Of a DNA stretch of 64,000 nt, positions 28,195 through 37,458 are shown in pieces (within the stretch, counting starts at the first letter, position 1; every line of letters begins with the position of its first letter). The position numbers and the translations under genes were made by a program. This DNA comes from CAZLFA01 sp964558665 (GTDB taxonomy: Bacteria > Desulfobacterota > Syntrophia > Syntrophales > PHBD01): assembly GCA_964558665.1 (NCBI GenBank), contig CAZLFA010000009.1:15246-79245 (forward strand), written 5' to 3'. The notes beneath the pieces are model-generated. The model was not told the origin of the DNA, did not search any database, and saw nothing but the letters and a program-made list of their open reading frames with translations.

Positions 28195-29058
28195 CTAAAT
28201 TAAAGGATAGCCCAGGGCTTCCCGCTGCCTGAGATACAATTCCGCGCTCATCTTTGCGAGGTTCCGGACTCTGCCAATGTAGCTGGTCCTTTCGGCAGTG
28301 CTTATCGCACCTCTTGCATTTAGCATGTTAAAGGTATGCGAGCATTTCAGACAGTGGTCATAGGTGGGAAGCACCAGCTCCTTTTCATACATGCGGATGC
28401 CTTCCGCCTCATAAACATCAAACAGATTTCTCAGCATACCGATATCGGCCATTTCAAAATTATACCTTGACCACTCAACCTCGCCCTGATGATGAACGTT
28501 TCCGTATGTTACCTTGTCGTTCCACTTAAGGTCGTACACATTGTCTACTCCCTGGATATACATGGCTATGCGCTCAATGCCGTACGTAAGTTCAGCGCAG
28601 ATCGGGCTGAGATCGAAACCGCCCACCTGCTGGAAGTAGGTGAACTGTGTGATCTCCATACCGTCAAGCCATACCTCCCAGCCCAGCCCCCATGCTCCTA
28701 CGGTCGGTGATTCCCAGTCGTCCTCGACGAAGCGGATGTCATGATCGAGCGGGTCGATTCCGAAGCTTTTCAGCGAATCAAGATATAGCTCCTGAATATC
28801 GGGCGGCGAAGGTTTCATGATTACTTGGTACTGATAGTAATGTTGAAGCCTGTTCGGGTTTTCTCCGTATCTGCCGTCCGTTGGCCTTCGCGAGGGCTCA
28901 ACATAGGCTACGTTCCATGGCTCCGGGCCCAGTGAACGTAAAAATGTTGCCGGATTGAAAGTGCCTGCCCCTACCTCAAGGTCGTAGGGTTGCTGAATGA
29001 CGCAACCATGTTCTGCCCAAAATTTTTCCAGGGCCATTATCAAATCCTGAAAGGTCAC
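28195..29058 (-). CDS. glyQ: glycine-tRNA ligase alpha subunit
   Basis: This is the catalytic alpha subunit, 287 residues. It opens TFQDLIMALEKFWAEHGC and has the QQPYDLEVGAGT and RRPTDGRYGENPNR motifs of class II GlyQ. The GTG start is preceded by GAGGAGG at five bases. It pairs with glyS downstream. A minus-strand TTGACA at 29137-29132, with a poor -10 17 bases on, may be the operon promoter. Confidence 0.96.
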   Translation of the reverse strand: MTFQDLIMALEKFWAEHGCVIQQPYDLEVGAGTFNPATFLRSLGPEPWNVAYVEPSRRPTDGRYGENPNRLQHYYQYQVIMKPSPPDIQELYLDSLKSFGIDPLDHDIRFVEDDWESPTVGAWGLGWEVWLDGMEITQFTYFQQVGGFDLSPICAELTYGIERIAMYIQGVDNVYDLKWNDKVTYGNVHHQGEVEWSRYNFEMADIGMLRNLFDVYEAEGIRMYEKELVLPTYDHCLKCSHTFNMLNARGAISTAERTSYIGRVRNLAKMSAELYLRQREALGYPLI

Positions 29059-29202
29059 ACCAACCTCCTCTATAGGGTAATGTTGTCTGCTGTATTTCTT
29101 ATGCTTTTGTTATGCCGGCTTCGTAGCATGACAGGATATGGGTGTCAATACGAAAAGATGCGGGCAACAGGGGACACCGGAAAACGGGACGAGATGTATG
29201 AC

Positions 29203-29709
29203 TTATCGCGGCAGGACGATCGTTTCATCCTCACCCGGACCGTCCTTTTTAGACCACTGTTTCAGTTCGTTGATATAGTGCCTGGGGAAGTGATGCTTCT
29301 CGGCGTTGGCCAAAATTTCATCCATATAATTCTTACCGGGAACGCCGTACACAAAATTCCTGGATACATACAGCATGGCCTTTCCCGTCCGGCCTTCAGA
29401 CACTTCGATGTCACGGATGCTTTTTATATATGGACTTTCGCCGATTCTTTTATAATGGTCGAGAGTTTTCTCGTCGGACTCGCTCAAAAGCCACAGAATG
29501 CCGTAAACCTTTGATGCCGCCTTGGGGATAACGGTTGCCATTCCCTGTTCATTGATGATGAATCTGTGATCCGGCAGAACTGCTATGCCTAGATAAACTG
29601 CTGAAGGACATTTCCTGCTCATCGATTTGGCAGACATATTGTTTTCATAAGCGAAGTAATGAATTTTCCCGGTTGGATCAACAACATCCTCTCTCATATA
29701 TTCTTCCAT
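29203..29709 (-). CDS. gamma-glutamylcyclotransferase-like protein
   Basis: About 168 residues match the GGCT/AIG2-like fold: YFAYENNMSAKSM near the N-terminus (usual form YxxYGSNM), then GMATVIPKAASKVYGILW and an LDHYKRIGE segment. Family enzymes release 5-oxoproline from gamma-glutamyl compounds. The usual YGSNM is YENNM here, and the substrate is unknown. The ATG at 29709 follows GAGAGG, and an upstream in-frame start at 29727 is less likely. The gene stands alone between glyQ and a divergent acetyltransferase. Confidence 0.7.
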   Translation of the reverse strand: MEEYMREDVVDPTGKIHYFAYENNMSAKSMSRKCPSAVYLGIAVLPDHRFIINEQGMATVIPKAASKVYGILWLLSESDEKTLDHYKRIGESPYIKSIRDIEVSEGRTGKAMLYVSRNFVYGVPGKNYMDEILANAEKHHFPRHYINELKQWSKKDGPGEDETIVLPR

Positions 29710-29871
29710 GTAACGGTTTCCTCTCAAAGGTGTTCAATCATCATTCTAATTTATGATAGGAAAGGCAAAGAAGTCAATCATCTATTGCGATCAAGATTTA
29801 CATAATCTCTGATTTGTGCAATATTTACACGATGGATTATTTTATTTGGCATTCTTTTTTCGGAGCCGGCA

Positions 29872-30360
29872 ATGAAAGAAAACAGATGGAAAATGAGAGA
29901 AAGGTTGAAAGAGTCAGACAGAGCAGGAATCCGCCGCATTGTGGCATCGACGGGATTTTTTTCCAGAGCGGAAGTCGCCCTGGCTTTGGAGCTTGTCGAC
30001 GAGCGCCTGTCAAAGGGGGCGGCAAGCGGTTTCCATTTTCTGGTGGCTGAGAATAAAACCGGTCTTTTGGGTTATACCTGCTTCGGTCCCATACCTGCGA
30101 CAATGCACAGCTATGACCTGTACTGGATTGCCACCGAGGCCTCTTATCGCGGTACAGGGATAGGGAAAGTTCTTATGTCCGGAACGGAGGAACTGATTGC
30201 AGGGCGGGGAGGGAAAAATATTTATATAGAAACATCGGGCCGGTCTCAATACCGCCCAACCCGCGCGTTTTATAAAGCATGCGGTTATCGCAGGACATCG
30301 CGCCTGAAAGACTTTTACGCCCCCGGAGACGATAAAATTATATACGTAAAATTTATTTGA
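29872..30360 (+). CDS. GNAT-family N-acetyltransferase
   Basis: This 162-residue acetyltransferase has the acetyl-CoA motif A in YRGTGIGKVLM (about 95-105), an ETSGR strand, and RAFYKACGYRR, the usual motif B close to the C-terminus. The substrate is not recognisable. It is encoded alone on the plus strand between two minus-strand groups. TTTACA (about 29796) and AATATT 17 bases later form a possible promoter. Confidence 0.8.
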   Translation: MKENRWKMRERLKESDRAGIRRIVASTGFFSRAEVALALELVDERLSKGAASGFHFLVAENKTGLLGYTCFGPIPATMHSYDLYWIATEASYRGTGIGKVLMSGTEELIAGRGGKNIYIETSGRSQYRPTRAFYKACGYRRTSRLKDFYAPGDDKIIYVKFI

Positions 30361-30381
30361 ATTCAGAACCGGAGCAACAAG

Positions 30382-31431
30382 TCAGTCTGTGATCTCAGAA
30401 AGATAATACTGTTCATACATCTCCAGGATCGATATGAAAAGAGATGCTACTATGGGGCCGATAACAAATCCGGAGATCCCGAACAGCATTATGCCCCCCA
30501 CAGTTGATAAAAAAATGGTCAGCGGATGCATCTCCACATCCTTGCCGAGCAGCAGAGGCCGTAAAAAATGATCCACCATGCTGATTACCAGCGTACCGAA
30601 TGCCAGTATGATAATTCCTTCCCACAGGTGACCCATGATAATCATGATGATGGCGGCCGGGACCCACACAATGGCGCAGCCGACACTGGGTATTATTGAT
30701 GTCATAACCATAATGATGGCCCAGGTCAGGGCGCCTCTGATGCCGGTAAAAAAGAAGAGCATCCCCCCAAGCACTCCCTGGATTCCCCCTATTATAAAGG
30801 TTACCTTCAGTGTTGCCCATGCCGTCACTTTGAATTTTTCATACAGTATATTCTCCCGGCCGTTTCCCAGCGGGAAGTAACGAAAAACCGACTGAAGAAA
30901 TCTTCCTCCATCCCTGATGAAAAAATAAAGGGCATAGAGCATCACGCCGAACTGTACAAAGAAGGTGAGGGCGTTTTCTGTCAGGCCCTTAAGACTGCCT
31001 AAAAGATAGTTGGCCACCGCCTTGGCAGCCTCGGCCATCTTGTCGATCCACACCTTTTCCTTGATATGGAGTTTTTGAATATATGGATGATGGGTGAACT
31101 GGTCGAATACATTCTTCAGGCTGGCCTCCAGTGTAGGGCTGTTGGAATCGATGGAGTTATAGATATCGATGGATTCTGCTATAACCAGGCTGCTGATGAT
31201 CATTGCAGGCAGAAAGATAATCAGGAGTATTACCGCAATTACTATGGAGCTGCTGATGTCCGGCCTGTTGAGCCTTTTATTTATCTTCCGGAAAAGCGGA
31301 CGGAAAACGCTTGCAATTACCGCAGCCCAGAACAATGCGAAAAAAAACGGTTTCAGGATAAACAGGAATATAAGGCCTACAATAAACATGAAAACAAAGA
31401 ATATTATACTCCTGATTTTTGCGTTATCCAT
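30382..31431 (-). CDS. AI-2E family transporter (YdiK/PerM-like)
   Basis: This 349-residue integral membrane protein has a hydrophobic pair at about 9-45 followed by a third helix near 60-90, a soluble-looking segment to about 150, and four to five helices to the end. Motifs such as GGIQGVLGGMLFFFTGI and SIIPSVGCAIVWVP are typical of the AI-2E exporter superfamily. Members export autoinducer-2 or act as Na+/H+ antiporters or permeases, and the substrate here is unknown. It follows recO by about 30 bases on the same strand. Confidence 0.85.
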   Translation of the reverse strand: MDNAKIRSIIFFVFMFIVGLIFLFILKPFFFALFWAAVIASVFRPLFRKINKRLNRPDISSSIVIAVILLIIFLPAMIISSLVIAESIDIYNSIDSNSPTLEASLKNVFDQFTHHPYIQKLHIKEKVWIDKMAEAAKAVANYLLGSLKGLTENALTFFVQFGVMLYALYFFIRDGGRFLQSVFRYFPLGNGRENILYEKFKVTAWATLKVTFIIGGIQGVLGGMLFFFTGIRGALTWAIIMVMTSIIPSVGCAIVWVPAAIIMIIMGHLWEGIIILAFGTLVISMVDHFLRPLLLGKDVEMHPLTIFLSTVGGIMLFGISGFVIGPIVASLFISILEMYEQYYLSEITD

Positions 31432-31462
31432 TTATGGACTTTCCTTTCTTTTCCTGTAGATT

Positions 31463-32236
31463 TCATATGCCCAGTCGCCGGATCTGACTGAGTACCTGAA
31501 GAGACTTCAACTCCCTTCCCAGGAGATGGCGTATAAAGATTCCCAGCATGCGCTTGGTCTCAGCGGTAGTTTGGGCTGTTAACGCAATGCGTCCGATGAT
31601 TGATGTGTCGATGTCGCGGCCCAGAAGCAGGCTTTTCAGCGCCCCTGTTGACACGGCAATTCCTTCCGTATTGCCGCCGCTGCATGCAGTGCAGCGTATC
31701 CCGCCGTCTCTGGGGCTGAAATAGTAATTTGAGCCGTTTGCAACAGGGGTTTTGCAGACGGTGCAGCTATCGAGTAAAGGTTCATATCCCAGAAGCTTTA
31801 AAAGGCGTATTTCAAAAAATCTTATCAGACTTTCCGATGTGTTGCCTTCTTCGATCAGGGTAAGAAAAACAACCAGCAGTTCATAGAGATCATCGTTCTT
31901 TTTGCCTTCCACCGTAAACTGCTCGATCAGTTCCACCAGATAGGAAGCCAGAAGCGTTTTTTCCAGATCATTGCGTATTGCCTCGTAATGACTGATCGGA
32001 TCGCAATTTTCAAGAAGGGCAAGGGAGTCGCGGCCCCTCTTCGAAAAGAGAAACTGCGCACAGGTGAAAGGCTCAAGAACATTGGCAAACCTTTTCCTGC
32101 TTTTTTTTGCCCCCTTGGCGATGCCGCTGAGCTTTCCGTGATCGCGGGTGTACAGTACGACAATCCTGTCCGTATCGCCGTAATCGCGGCAGCGAAGAAT
32201 TACCGCCGGACTTTTGTATTGGGATCGGGTGTTCAC
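31463..32236 (-). CDS. recO: DNA repair protein RecO
   Basis: This 257-residue recombination mediator loads RecA on SSB-coated DNA with RecR. It has an N-terminal OB fold (AVILRCRDYGDTDRIVVLYT), a helical domain and a zinc finger formed by CTVC and CTAC. Length is typical. The GTG start overlaps the pyrC stop by four bases, so it is coupled to the pyr operon. No functional link to pyrimidine synthesis is implied. Confidence 0.93.
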   Translation of the reverse strand: MNTRSQYKSPAVILRCRDYGDTDRIVVLYTRDHGKLSGIAKGAKKSRKRFANVLEPFTCAQFLFSKRGRDSLALLENCDPISHYEAIRNDLEKTLLASYLVELIEQFTVEGKKNDDLYELLVVFLTLIEEGNTSESLIRFFEIRLLKLLGYEPLLDSCTVCKTPVANGSNYYFSPRDGGIRCTACSGGNTEGIAVSTGALKSLLLGRDIDTSIIGRIALTAQTTAETKRMLGIFIRHLLGRELKSLQVLSQIRRLGI

Positions 32237-33540
32237 TTATTTTTTATCCAGTGTTTTATTTCCCCACCCACGATTGTTCCAATGGCCCTGCCTTTTAAGG
32301 TGCGGCCGCTGAAAGGCGTATTGCAGCTTTTTGAATGGAAGCGCTTTGGATCAACCGGCCACGTCAGTTCCGCGTCTATGATTGTGACGTCCGCAGTCAT
32401 GCCCGGCTTCAGGGACCCTCCCTGAACTTTCAGTATGCCGGCCGGATTTGCGCTCATTTTAAGCACGAGAGAGGAAAGGGAAAGTATGCCTTCGGAGACC
32501 AGTGCCATGCTGAGGCCGAGGGATGTTTCCAGGCCTACAATGCCGCTGGCAGCGTAATCATATTCGACTTCCTTGTCTGTAACTGCATGGGGGGCATGGT
32601 CGGAGGCTATGGCGTCAATAGTGCCGTCTTTAAGCCCCTCTTTAACGGCGGCTACGTCCTGGAGGCCCCTTAGCGGAGGGTTGACCTTTGTGTTGGTATC
32701 GAATTCTCTTACTGCCTCCTCGGTAAGTGTAAAATAATGGGGTGCTGTTTCCGCGGTTACCATGACGCCCCGGCGTTTTGCGTTCCTTATCAATTCCACG
32801 GCGCCAGCCGTGCTGACGTGGGCGATGTGCACATGTGCCCCCGAGTATTCGGCGCTGATGATGTCCCTTGAAACCATGATATCTTCCGCTGTGCCGGGAA
32901 TCCCTTTCAATCCCAATTCCGTGGAAACAAAACCTTCATTCATCACGCCGCCGGCGGAAAGGTTGACATCTTCGCAGTGGGATATGATGGGCATGCCAAG
33001 CGATGATGCATATTCGAGTGCGCGCCTCATAAGGGCGGCGTTCATCACGGGTTTACCATCGTCGGAGAAGGCTACGGCGCCGGCTTCCCGCAAATCCTGA
33101 AATTCGGTCAGTGTCTCGCCTTTTGATCCCAGACTTATGGCCGCCACCGGGTAGATGCGGACAATATCCGACAGAGAAGCCTGTCTTCTTATCAGTTCGG
33201 TTACCGAACGGTTGTCATTGATCGGTGAGGTGTTGGGCATGCAGGCAATCGCCGTGAAGCCGCCGGCAGCGGCTGCCTGCGAACCTGTGTGAATGGTTTC
33301 CTTGTACTCGAATCCGGGTTCACGAAGGTGCGTATGCATGTCAATCAATCCGGGGACGACAATCAAACCTTCAACGCTGATAATATCGGGATCACCGGTT
33401 TTCCTGCCGCCGCTTTTTGCTGTCTTCAGGAGATTTTTCCCCAGCTTGTCTATCCTTCCATCCTCGATAAGGATGTCCATTATCTCATCGATTCCCTGAA
33501 CGGGATCTATTACTCTGCCTCCCTGCAGTAATCGTCTCAT
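32233..33540 (-). CDS. pyrC: dihydroorotase
   Basis: This 435-residue type I dihydroorotase cyclises carbamoyl-aspartate. The metal motif DMHTHLREPG lies near residue 70, a zinc-ligand His is in ISHCED, and a further one is in HIAHVST. The catalytic-loop Asp is in ASDHAPH. All the ligand motifs are present, so it should be active, unlike the inactive homologues that partner some PyrB proteins. It overlaps pyrB by four bases (ATGA) and recO by four, in the order pyrR-pyrB-pyrC-recO. Confidence 0.95.
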   Translation of the reverse strand: MRRLLQGGRVIDPVQGIDEIMDILIEDGRIDKLGKNLLKTAKSGGRKTGDPDIISVEGLIVVPGLIDMHTHLREPGFEYKETIHTGSQAAAAGGFTAIACMPNTSPINDNRSVTELIRRQASLSDIVRIYPVAAISLGSKGETLTEFQDLREAGAVAFSDDGKPVMNAALMRRALEYASSLGMPIISHCEDVNLSAGGVMNEGFVSTELGLKGIPGTAEDIMVSRDIISAEYSGAHVHIAHVSTAGAVELIRNAKRRGVMVTAETAPHYFTLTEEAVREFDTNTKVNPPLRGLQDVAAVKEGLKDGTIDAIASDHAPHAVTDKEVEYDYAASGIVGLETSLGLSMALVSEGILSLSSLVLKMSANPAGILKVQGGSLKPGMTADVTIIDAELTWPVDPKRFHSKSCNTPFSGRTLKGRAIGTIVGGEIKHWIKNK

Positions 33541-34460
33541 GATTTGCCCCCTGACAACAGATAGAGAATAGCCATTCTTACGGCAACACCGTTTGTTACC
33601 TGATCAAGAATCACCGAATACGGGCCATCGGCAATATCAGGTGAGATTTCTACGCCTCTGTTGATCGGACCGGGGTGCATGACCAGCACATCCTCCCTTG
33701 CATGCCTGATATTATGGCGATTCAGGCAGAAATAGTTCGAATATTCCCTCAGGGAAGGAAAGATATTCTGCTGCTGGCGTTCAAGCTGAACGCGCAGCAT
33801 CATGATAACGTCGGCATCTTTTATCGCGTCCTCAATCCGGTAGTGAACGCCGATGCCCATTTTGTGTATATCCCGCGGTATCATGGTTGCAGGGCCGGCA
33901 ACTACCACATCCGCCCCCATTTTTTTAAAGCCGTGGATGTTGGATCTGGCAACCCGGCTATGCATGATATCGCCGATTATGGCTATTTTGAGACCTGACA
34001 ACTTCCCTTTCTTCATCTTGACGGTCATCATATCCAGAAGCGCCTGTGTGGGATGCTCGTGTGCGCCGTCTCCTGCATTGATGATTGATTGCTTTACGAG
34101 TCTTGCCAGGAGGTGCGGCGCTCCCGCTGCACTGTGTCTGATAACGATTACGTCAGGGTTCATGGCCTCCAGGTTCCTGGCTGTGTCGATCAGCGTCTCT
34201 CCCTTGACGACACTGCTGGTGGAAGCGGTGATATTGATCGTATCCGCGCTAAGTCTCTTTCCGGCGATTTCAAAGGATGTTCTGGTGCGGGTGCTGGCCT
34301 CGAAAAAAAGATTAATGACCGTCCTTCCTCTAAGGGTGGGGACCTTCTTTATCTCTCTTGTCGAGACCTCGATAAATGATTCTGCCGTTTCCAGAATAAG
34401 ATTGATTTCGTCTACGGAAAGCTCCTTGATACCAAGGAGATCTTTCTGTTTCAGTTGCAT
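33537..34460 (-). CDS. pyrB: aspartate carbamoyltransferase catalytic subunit
   Basis: This 307-residue transferase joins carbamoyl phosphate to aspartate. It has the carbamoyl-phosphate motif STRTRTSFE and the later HPTQALLD, with HPGPINRGVE near the end. Length fits the catalytic chain. No pyrI regulatory chain is present. The absence of pyrI and the neighbouring pyrC fit the class that associates with dihydroorotase. The 86 bases between pyrR and pyrB show no terminator. Confidence 0.96.
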   Translation of the reverse strand: MQLKQKDLLGIKELSVDEINLILETAESFIEVSTREIKKVPTLRGRTVINLFFEASTRTRTSFEIAGKRLSADTINITASTSSVVKGETLIDTARNLEAMNPDVIVIRHSAAGAPHLLARLVKQSIINAGDGAHEHPTQALLDMMTVKMKKGKLSGLKIAIIGDIMHSRVARSNIHGFKKMGADVVVAGPATMIPRDIHKMGIGVHYRIEDAIKDADVIMMLRVQLERQQQNIFPSLREYSNYFCLNRHNIRHAREDVLVMHPGPINRGVEISPDIADGPYSVILDQVTNGVAVRMAILYLLSGGKS

Positions 34461-34546
34461 GAATGCCTGGTCCTTTTCGTTTATGATCGCCCCCGGGTGT
34501 GGTGCGGAAAAAGAAAAACCATTTGCCCTTGAGCATCTAAGAGAAT

Positions 34547-35095
34547 TCAGCTTTTAGTGTCCGATGGCTCAATTACTACTTCGTCACGCCCGTCCTTCTC
34601 TGTCAGCTTTACGCTCACGGCTTCCCAAAGCGACGACGGCAGGTTTTTGCCGACAAAATCGGCACGGATGGGCAGTTCGCGATGTCCTCTGTCTATCAGA
34701 ACAGCAAGACGAATCAGTTTGGGGCGGCCAAAATCAATCAAGGCGTCCATCGCCGCCCGGATTGTTCTTCCTGTAAACAGGACGTCGTCAACCAGTATTA
34801 CCTTCTTCGTATCCAGAGAGAAGGGGATATCGGTTTTCTCCAGCCGCGGTTTTTTATTCGACGTGAGCAGGTCGTCACGATACAGAGTGATATCAAGAAT
34901 ACCCATCGGGACGGTTATCCCCTCTATGGCGGCTATTATTTTCTGCAGGCGTTGAGCCAGAAATATGCCTCCCGTCCGAATGCCGATCAGTACAATATCA
35001 TCAATGCCCTTGTTCTTTTCCAGTATCTGATAGGCAATCCTTGTCAGCGATCGGTCGATGACTTCCGCATCCATTACGACCTTCTTCTCTTCCAT
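34547..35095 (-). CDS. pyrR: PyrR bifunctional pyrimidine attenuation protein/uracil phosphoribosyltransferase
   Basis: This 182-residue PRPP-dependent protein carries the signature VILVDDVLFTGRTIRAA. In Bacillus, PyrR with bound UMP or UTP grips the pyr leader RNA and causes termination. The leader upstream here (35190-35330) carries both a PyrR-like box and a terminator, so the same control is likely. It is the first gene of pyrR-pyrB-pyrC-recO. GGGGAGG precedes the ATG. Confidence 0.95.
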   Translation of the reverse strand: MEEKKVVMDAEVIDRSLTRIAYQILEKNKGIDDIVLIGIRTGGIFLAQRLQKIIAAIEGITVPMGILDITLYRDDLLTSNKKPRLEKTDIPFSLDTKKVILVDDVLFTGRTIRAAMDALIDFGRPKLIRLAVLIDRGHRELPIRADFVGKNLPSSLWEAVSVKLTEKDGRDEVVIEPSDTKS

Positions 35096-35192
35096 TTATG
35101 CAAATCCTCCCCTGGCGGTTGTATTAGTCCCGAGATGCAAGGCGCTCATCCCCTGATCGTTTTCAGAAATCCCATCTCCGTAAAAATAAAAA

Positions 35193-35217
35193 AACCCTCC
35201 CACTGAGTGAGAAGGTT
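35193..35217 (-). terminator. attenuator terminator in the pyr leader
   Basis: On the minus strand AACCTTCTCAC pairs with GTGGGAGGGTT around TCA, followed by a run of T (35192-35183). It lies about 100 bases after the predicted start of transcription and 100 bases before pyrR, as expected of a PyrR-controlled attenuator. Confidence 0.85.
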
Positions 35218-35263
35218 CAATTCCGCGCTTATATTCAAATTTTGCCTGATCATTTTAATGTCC

Positions 35264-35283
35264 CTTTTTAATCTCTCAGGATT
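35264..35283 (-). promoter_or_regulatory. PyrR-binding box in the pyr leader
   Basis: The minus-strand sequence AATCCTGAGAGATTAAAAAG matches the recalled PyrR-box consensus ARUCCAGAGAGGCUKRNAAG at about 16 of 20 positions. TTTAAT and ATTAAA flank the CCTGAGAG loop and can pair. It lies between the promoter and the terminator. The recognition is by pattern; binding is inferred. Confidence 0.7.
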
Positions 35284-35322
35284 AAATTAAAAGGCTTGGC
35301 AGTGCCCTAAATTCTGGCTTCT

Positions 35323-35350
35323 CTTATAATAAAATGATCAAGGCTGTCAA
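35323..35350 (-). promoter_or_regulatory. sigma-70 promoter of the pyr operon
   Basis: On the minus strand TTGACA (35350-35345), a 16-base spacer and TATAAG (35328-35323) lie just beyond the lepB stop at 35364. It is a near-consensus promoter that would start the pyr leader at about 35315. Confidence 0.7.
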
Positions 35351-35363
35351 GATGCATTATGGT

Positions 35364-35975
35364 TTAATGAAGGATCTGACCCAGCCTGTTCCAGCGTACC
35401 CAGCTTTCCTCCTTGTTCCATGACCAGTAGATAATAAAGGCTTTGCCCATCACGTCCTTGATTTCAACAAAACCCCAGAAGCGGCTGTCGTGGCTCTGAT
35501 CCCTGTTGTCGCCCATGACAAACAGCATATCTTTAGGCACTTTTACAGGTCCCATATTGTCTCTGGGCTGCATGGCACCCGGAATGATGAAATTATCGAC
35601 ATATACTCCGAACGAGTCCTTATAGGGTTTGCCGTTGAGAATGATCTGCTTATTTTTTATCTCCACCGTATCGCCTCCGATGGCAATGACACGCTTGATG
35701 AAGTCTTTGGTGCGGTCCTCAGGGTAAATAAAAACCACAATATCACCTCTTTTCGGCTCGCCGATGGGAATGAGAGTACTTCGGACAAAAGGAATCTTTA
35801 CCCCGTAAGTGAATTTGCTGACCAGGATATGATCCCCGATCTGTAGAGTAGGCTTCATTGATCCTGATGGAATCTTGTAAGCCTGAACGACAAACGTTCT
35901 GATAAAAAGGGCTATAAGAATAGCGATGATGATTGCTTCCGCGTATTCCTGAACCTTGGATTTTGTTTTTGTCAT
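35364..35975 (-). CDS. lepB: signal peptidase I
   Basis: This membrane peptidase removes signal peptides from exported proteins. Its 203 residues have one transmembrane helix (about 12-30), catalytic Ser39 in IPSGSMKPTL and catalytic Lys94 in FIKRVIAIGGD. GDNRDQSHDSRFWG is the family box E. It has a single anchor, unlike E. coli LepB. It follows the secD-secF-DUF456 run, an export-themed cluster. Confidence 0.95.
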   Translation of the reverse strand: MTKTKSKVQEYAEAIIIAILIALFIRTFVVQAYKIPSGSMKPTLQIGDHILVSKFTYGVKIPFVRSTLIPIGEPKRGDIVVFIYPEDRTKDFIKRVIAIGGDTVEIKNKQIILNGKPYKDSFGVYVDNFIIPGAMQPRDNMGPVKVPKDMLFVMGDNRDQSHDSRFWGFVEIKDVMGKAFIIYWSWNKEESWVRWNRLGQILH

Positions 35976-35999
35976 TTCCTTTTCCTTTACCTTGCAGCC

Positions 36000-36512
36000 T
36001 TATGAATAAACGCTCAACAGTATTACAATCACCATGATCAGACTGACAAGACCTTTGGTGATGATTGCCGCCACTCTTCCCAGAATCGAGCCGTAACTGG
36101 CACGGAGCGCTGGTTTAAAGCCCCTCTGGCGGGTCATCTCGATAATCAATACTCCCGAAAAGCCGCCGATAAATGCGCCGGCAAAAGCACCCAGGCCATA
36201 AAAAAATGGCGACATAGCCACAGCACCGATTATGCCACCAATCACGGACGCCCACGCCCCTTTTCTGGTCGCGCCGAATCTTTCCGCCCCCGCCATACTC
36301 AGGCCAAAGTCAAGAGCCTCTGCCAGTATGGAAAGTATGATCAACGAAATGATTACCTTGAAGCCGACTTTGTCGAACCCGCTAATAAGGGCATATATCA
36401 GGGCATCGATAAGAATTATTATTGTTCCCGGAAACCCGAAGACCGTGGAGAAGACGCCCAAAAAAAGCACGATGATAAAAACGGTCAATCCTGCGATTTC
36501 AAGGGGAGGCAA
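36000..36512 (-). CDS. DUF456 membrane protein
   Basis: This 170-residue protein is largely hydrophobic with about five helices and glycine-rich segments (GGIIGAVAMSPFFYG, AGAFIGGFSGVL) typical of DUF456. Function is unknown. It starts one base after the secF stop and lies 25 bases before lepB, so it is part of the Sec-related operon; a role with export is only a guess from position. Confidence 0.8.
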   Translation of the reverse strand: MPPLEIAGLTVFIIVLFLGVFSTVFGFPGTIIILIDALIYALISGFDKVGFKVIISLIILSILAEALDFGLSMAGAERFGATRKGAWASVIGGIIGAVAMSPFFYGLGAFAGAFIGGFSGVLIIEMTRQRGFKPALRASYGSILGRVAAIITKGLVSLIMVIVILLSVYS

Positions 36513-36513
36513 C

Positions 36514-37422
36514 TTACTTTTTCCTCTTTCCTTTTGCCGGTCTCATCTTTTCCCAGGCCAGGACGACGGGGCTGGCAATGGCGACGGAGGAGTACGTGCC
36601 GAATATAATGCCTGCCAGAAGCGTCAATGCAAAATCCCTGATGACGGCACCCCCGAAGATGAACAGAACGGCCGCGACCAGTGCGGTCGTAAAAGATGTC
36701 AGTATGGTACGGCTCAATGTCTGATTGATGCTTTCATTTACCAGTGTAGCCAGATCCTTCTTTGCATCTTTGCGGACATTTTCTCTGACTCTGTCAAACA
36801 CGACAATAGAGTCGTGTATAGAATACCCTATGACGGTCAGCAGCGCTGCAATGACGGTCAATGTAAATTCGAGTTGAAATATTGAAAAGATGCCCAAAAC
36901 TACGATAACATCATGAATGACGCCGACTATACCGCCAACTGCGTAGCGGAATTCAAACCTGAAGGCGATGTAAATCAGCATGCCAACCCAGGAGAATAAG
37001 ACAGCCAGGATCGCCTTTCTGGTAAGATCTTTTCCAACCTTTGGACCCACAACTTCGACGCGCTGCACTTCAAGCGTTCCATTGCCGAAAGTCTTGTTCA
37101 TGGCTTCTTCGATTTTCGCACCGAGGCCTTCCAAGTCGGATGTCGATTCCGCTGTTCTTACAACTACTTCGTTTGTGCCGAACGGCTGGATGACGCTGTC
37201 CTTAATTCCAATCCCTGTTAATACCTGCCTGATTCCGTCGGCTGACGTTTCCTTCTTGAATTTTATCTGGACAAGGGTTCCTCCGGCGAAGTCAATTCCG
37301 AAATTGAATCCCTTCCAGAGGAACGAGACGACGCAAATTATCGTTAGTACGGTGGAGAAGATAACCGCGTATTTAAGCATACCTACAAAATTTATGTTTA
37401 TTCCCGGTTTGACAAGTTCCAT
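36514..37422 (-). CDS. secF: protein translocase subunit SecF
   Basis: This is the partner of SecD that uses the proton gradient to pull proteins through SecYEG. The 302 residues include the first helix, a periplasmic domain opening GFNFGIDFAGGTL, and five further helices containing VIGYSIHDSIVVFDRVREN. It lies about 35 bases after secD. Length is typical of the separate SecF chain. Confidence 0.96.
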   Translation of the reverse strand: MELVKPGININFVGMLKYAVIFSTVLTIICVVSFLWKGFNFGIDFAGGTLVQIKFKKETSADGIRQVLTGIGIKDSVIQPFGTNEVVVRTAESTSDLEGLGAKIEEAMNKTFGNGTLEVQRVEVVGPKVGKDLTRKAILAVLFSWVGMLIYIAFRFEFRYAVGGIVGVIHDVIVVLGIFSIFQLEFTLTVIAALLTVIGYSIHDSIVVFDRVRENVRKDAKKDLATLVNESINQTLSRTILTSFTTALVAAVLFIFGGAVIRDFALTLLAGIIFGTYSSVAIASPVVLAWEKMRPAKGKRKK

Positions 37423-37458
37423 ATTATGCTCCTGTTTAAGTCGGCGCTTGCCGCTCTG

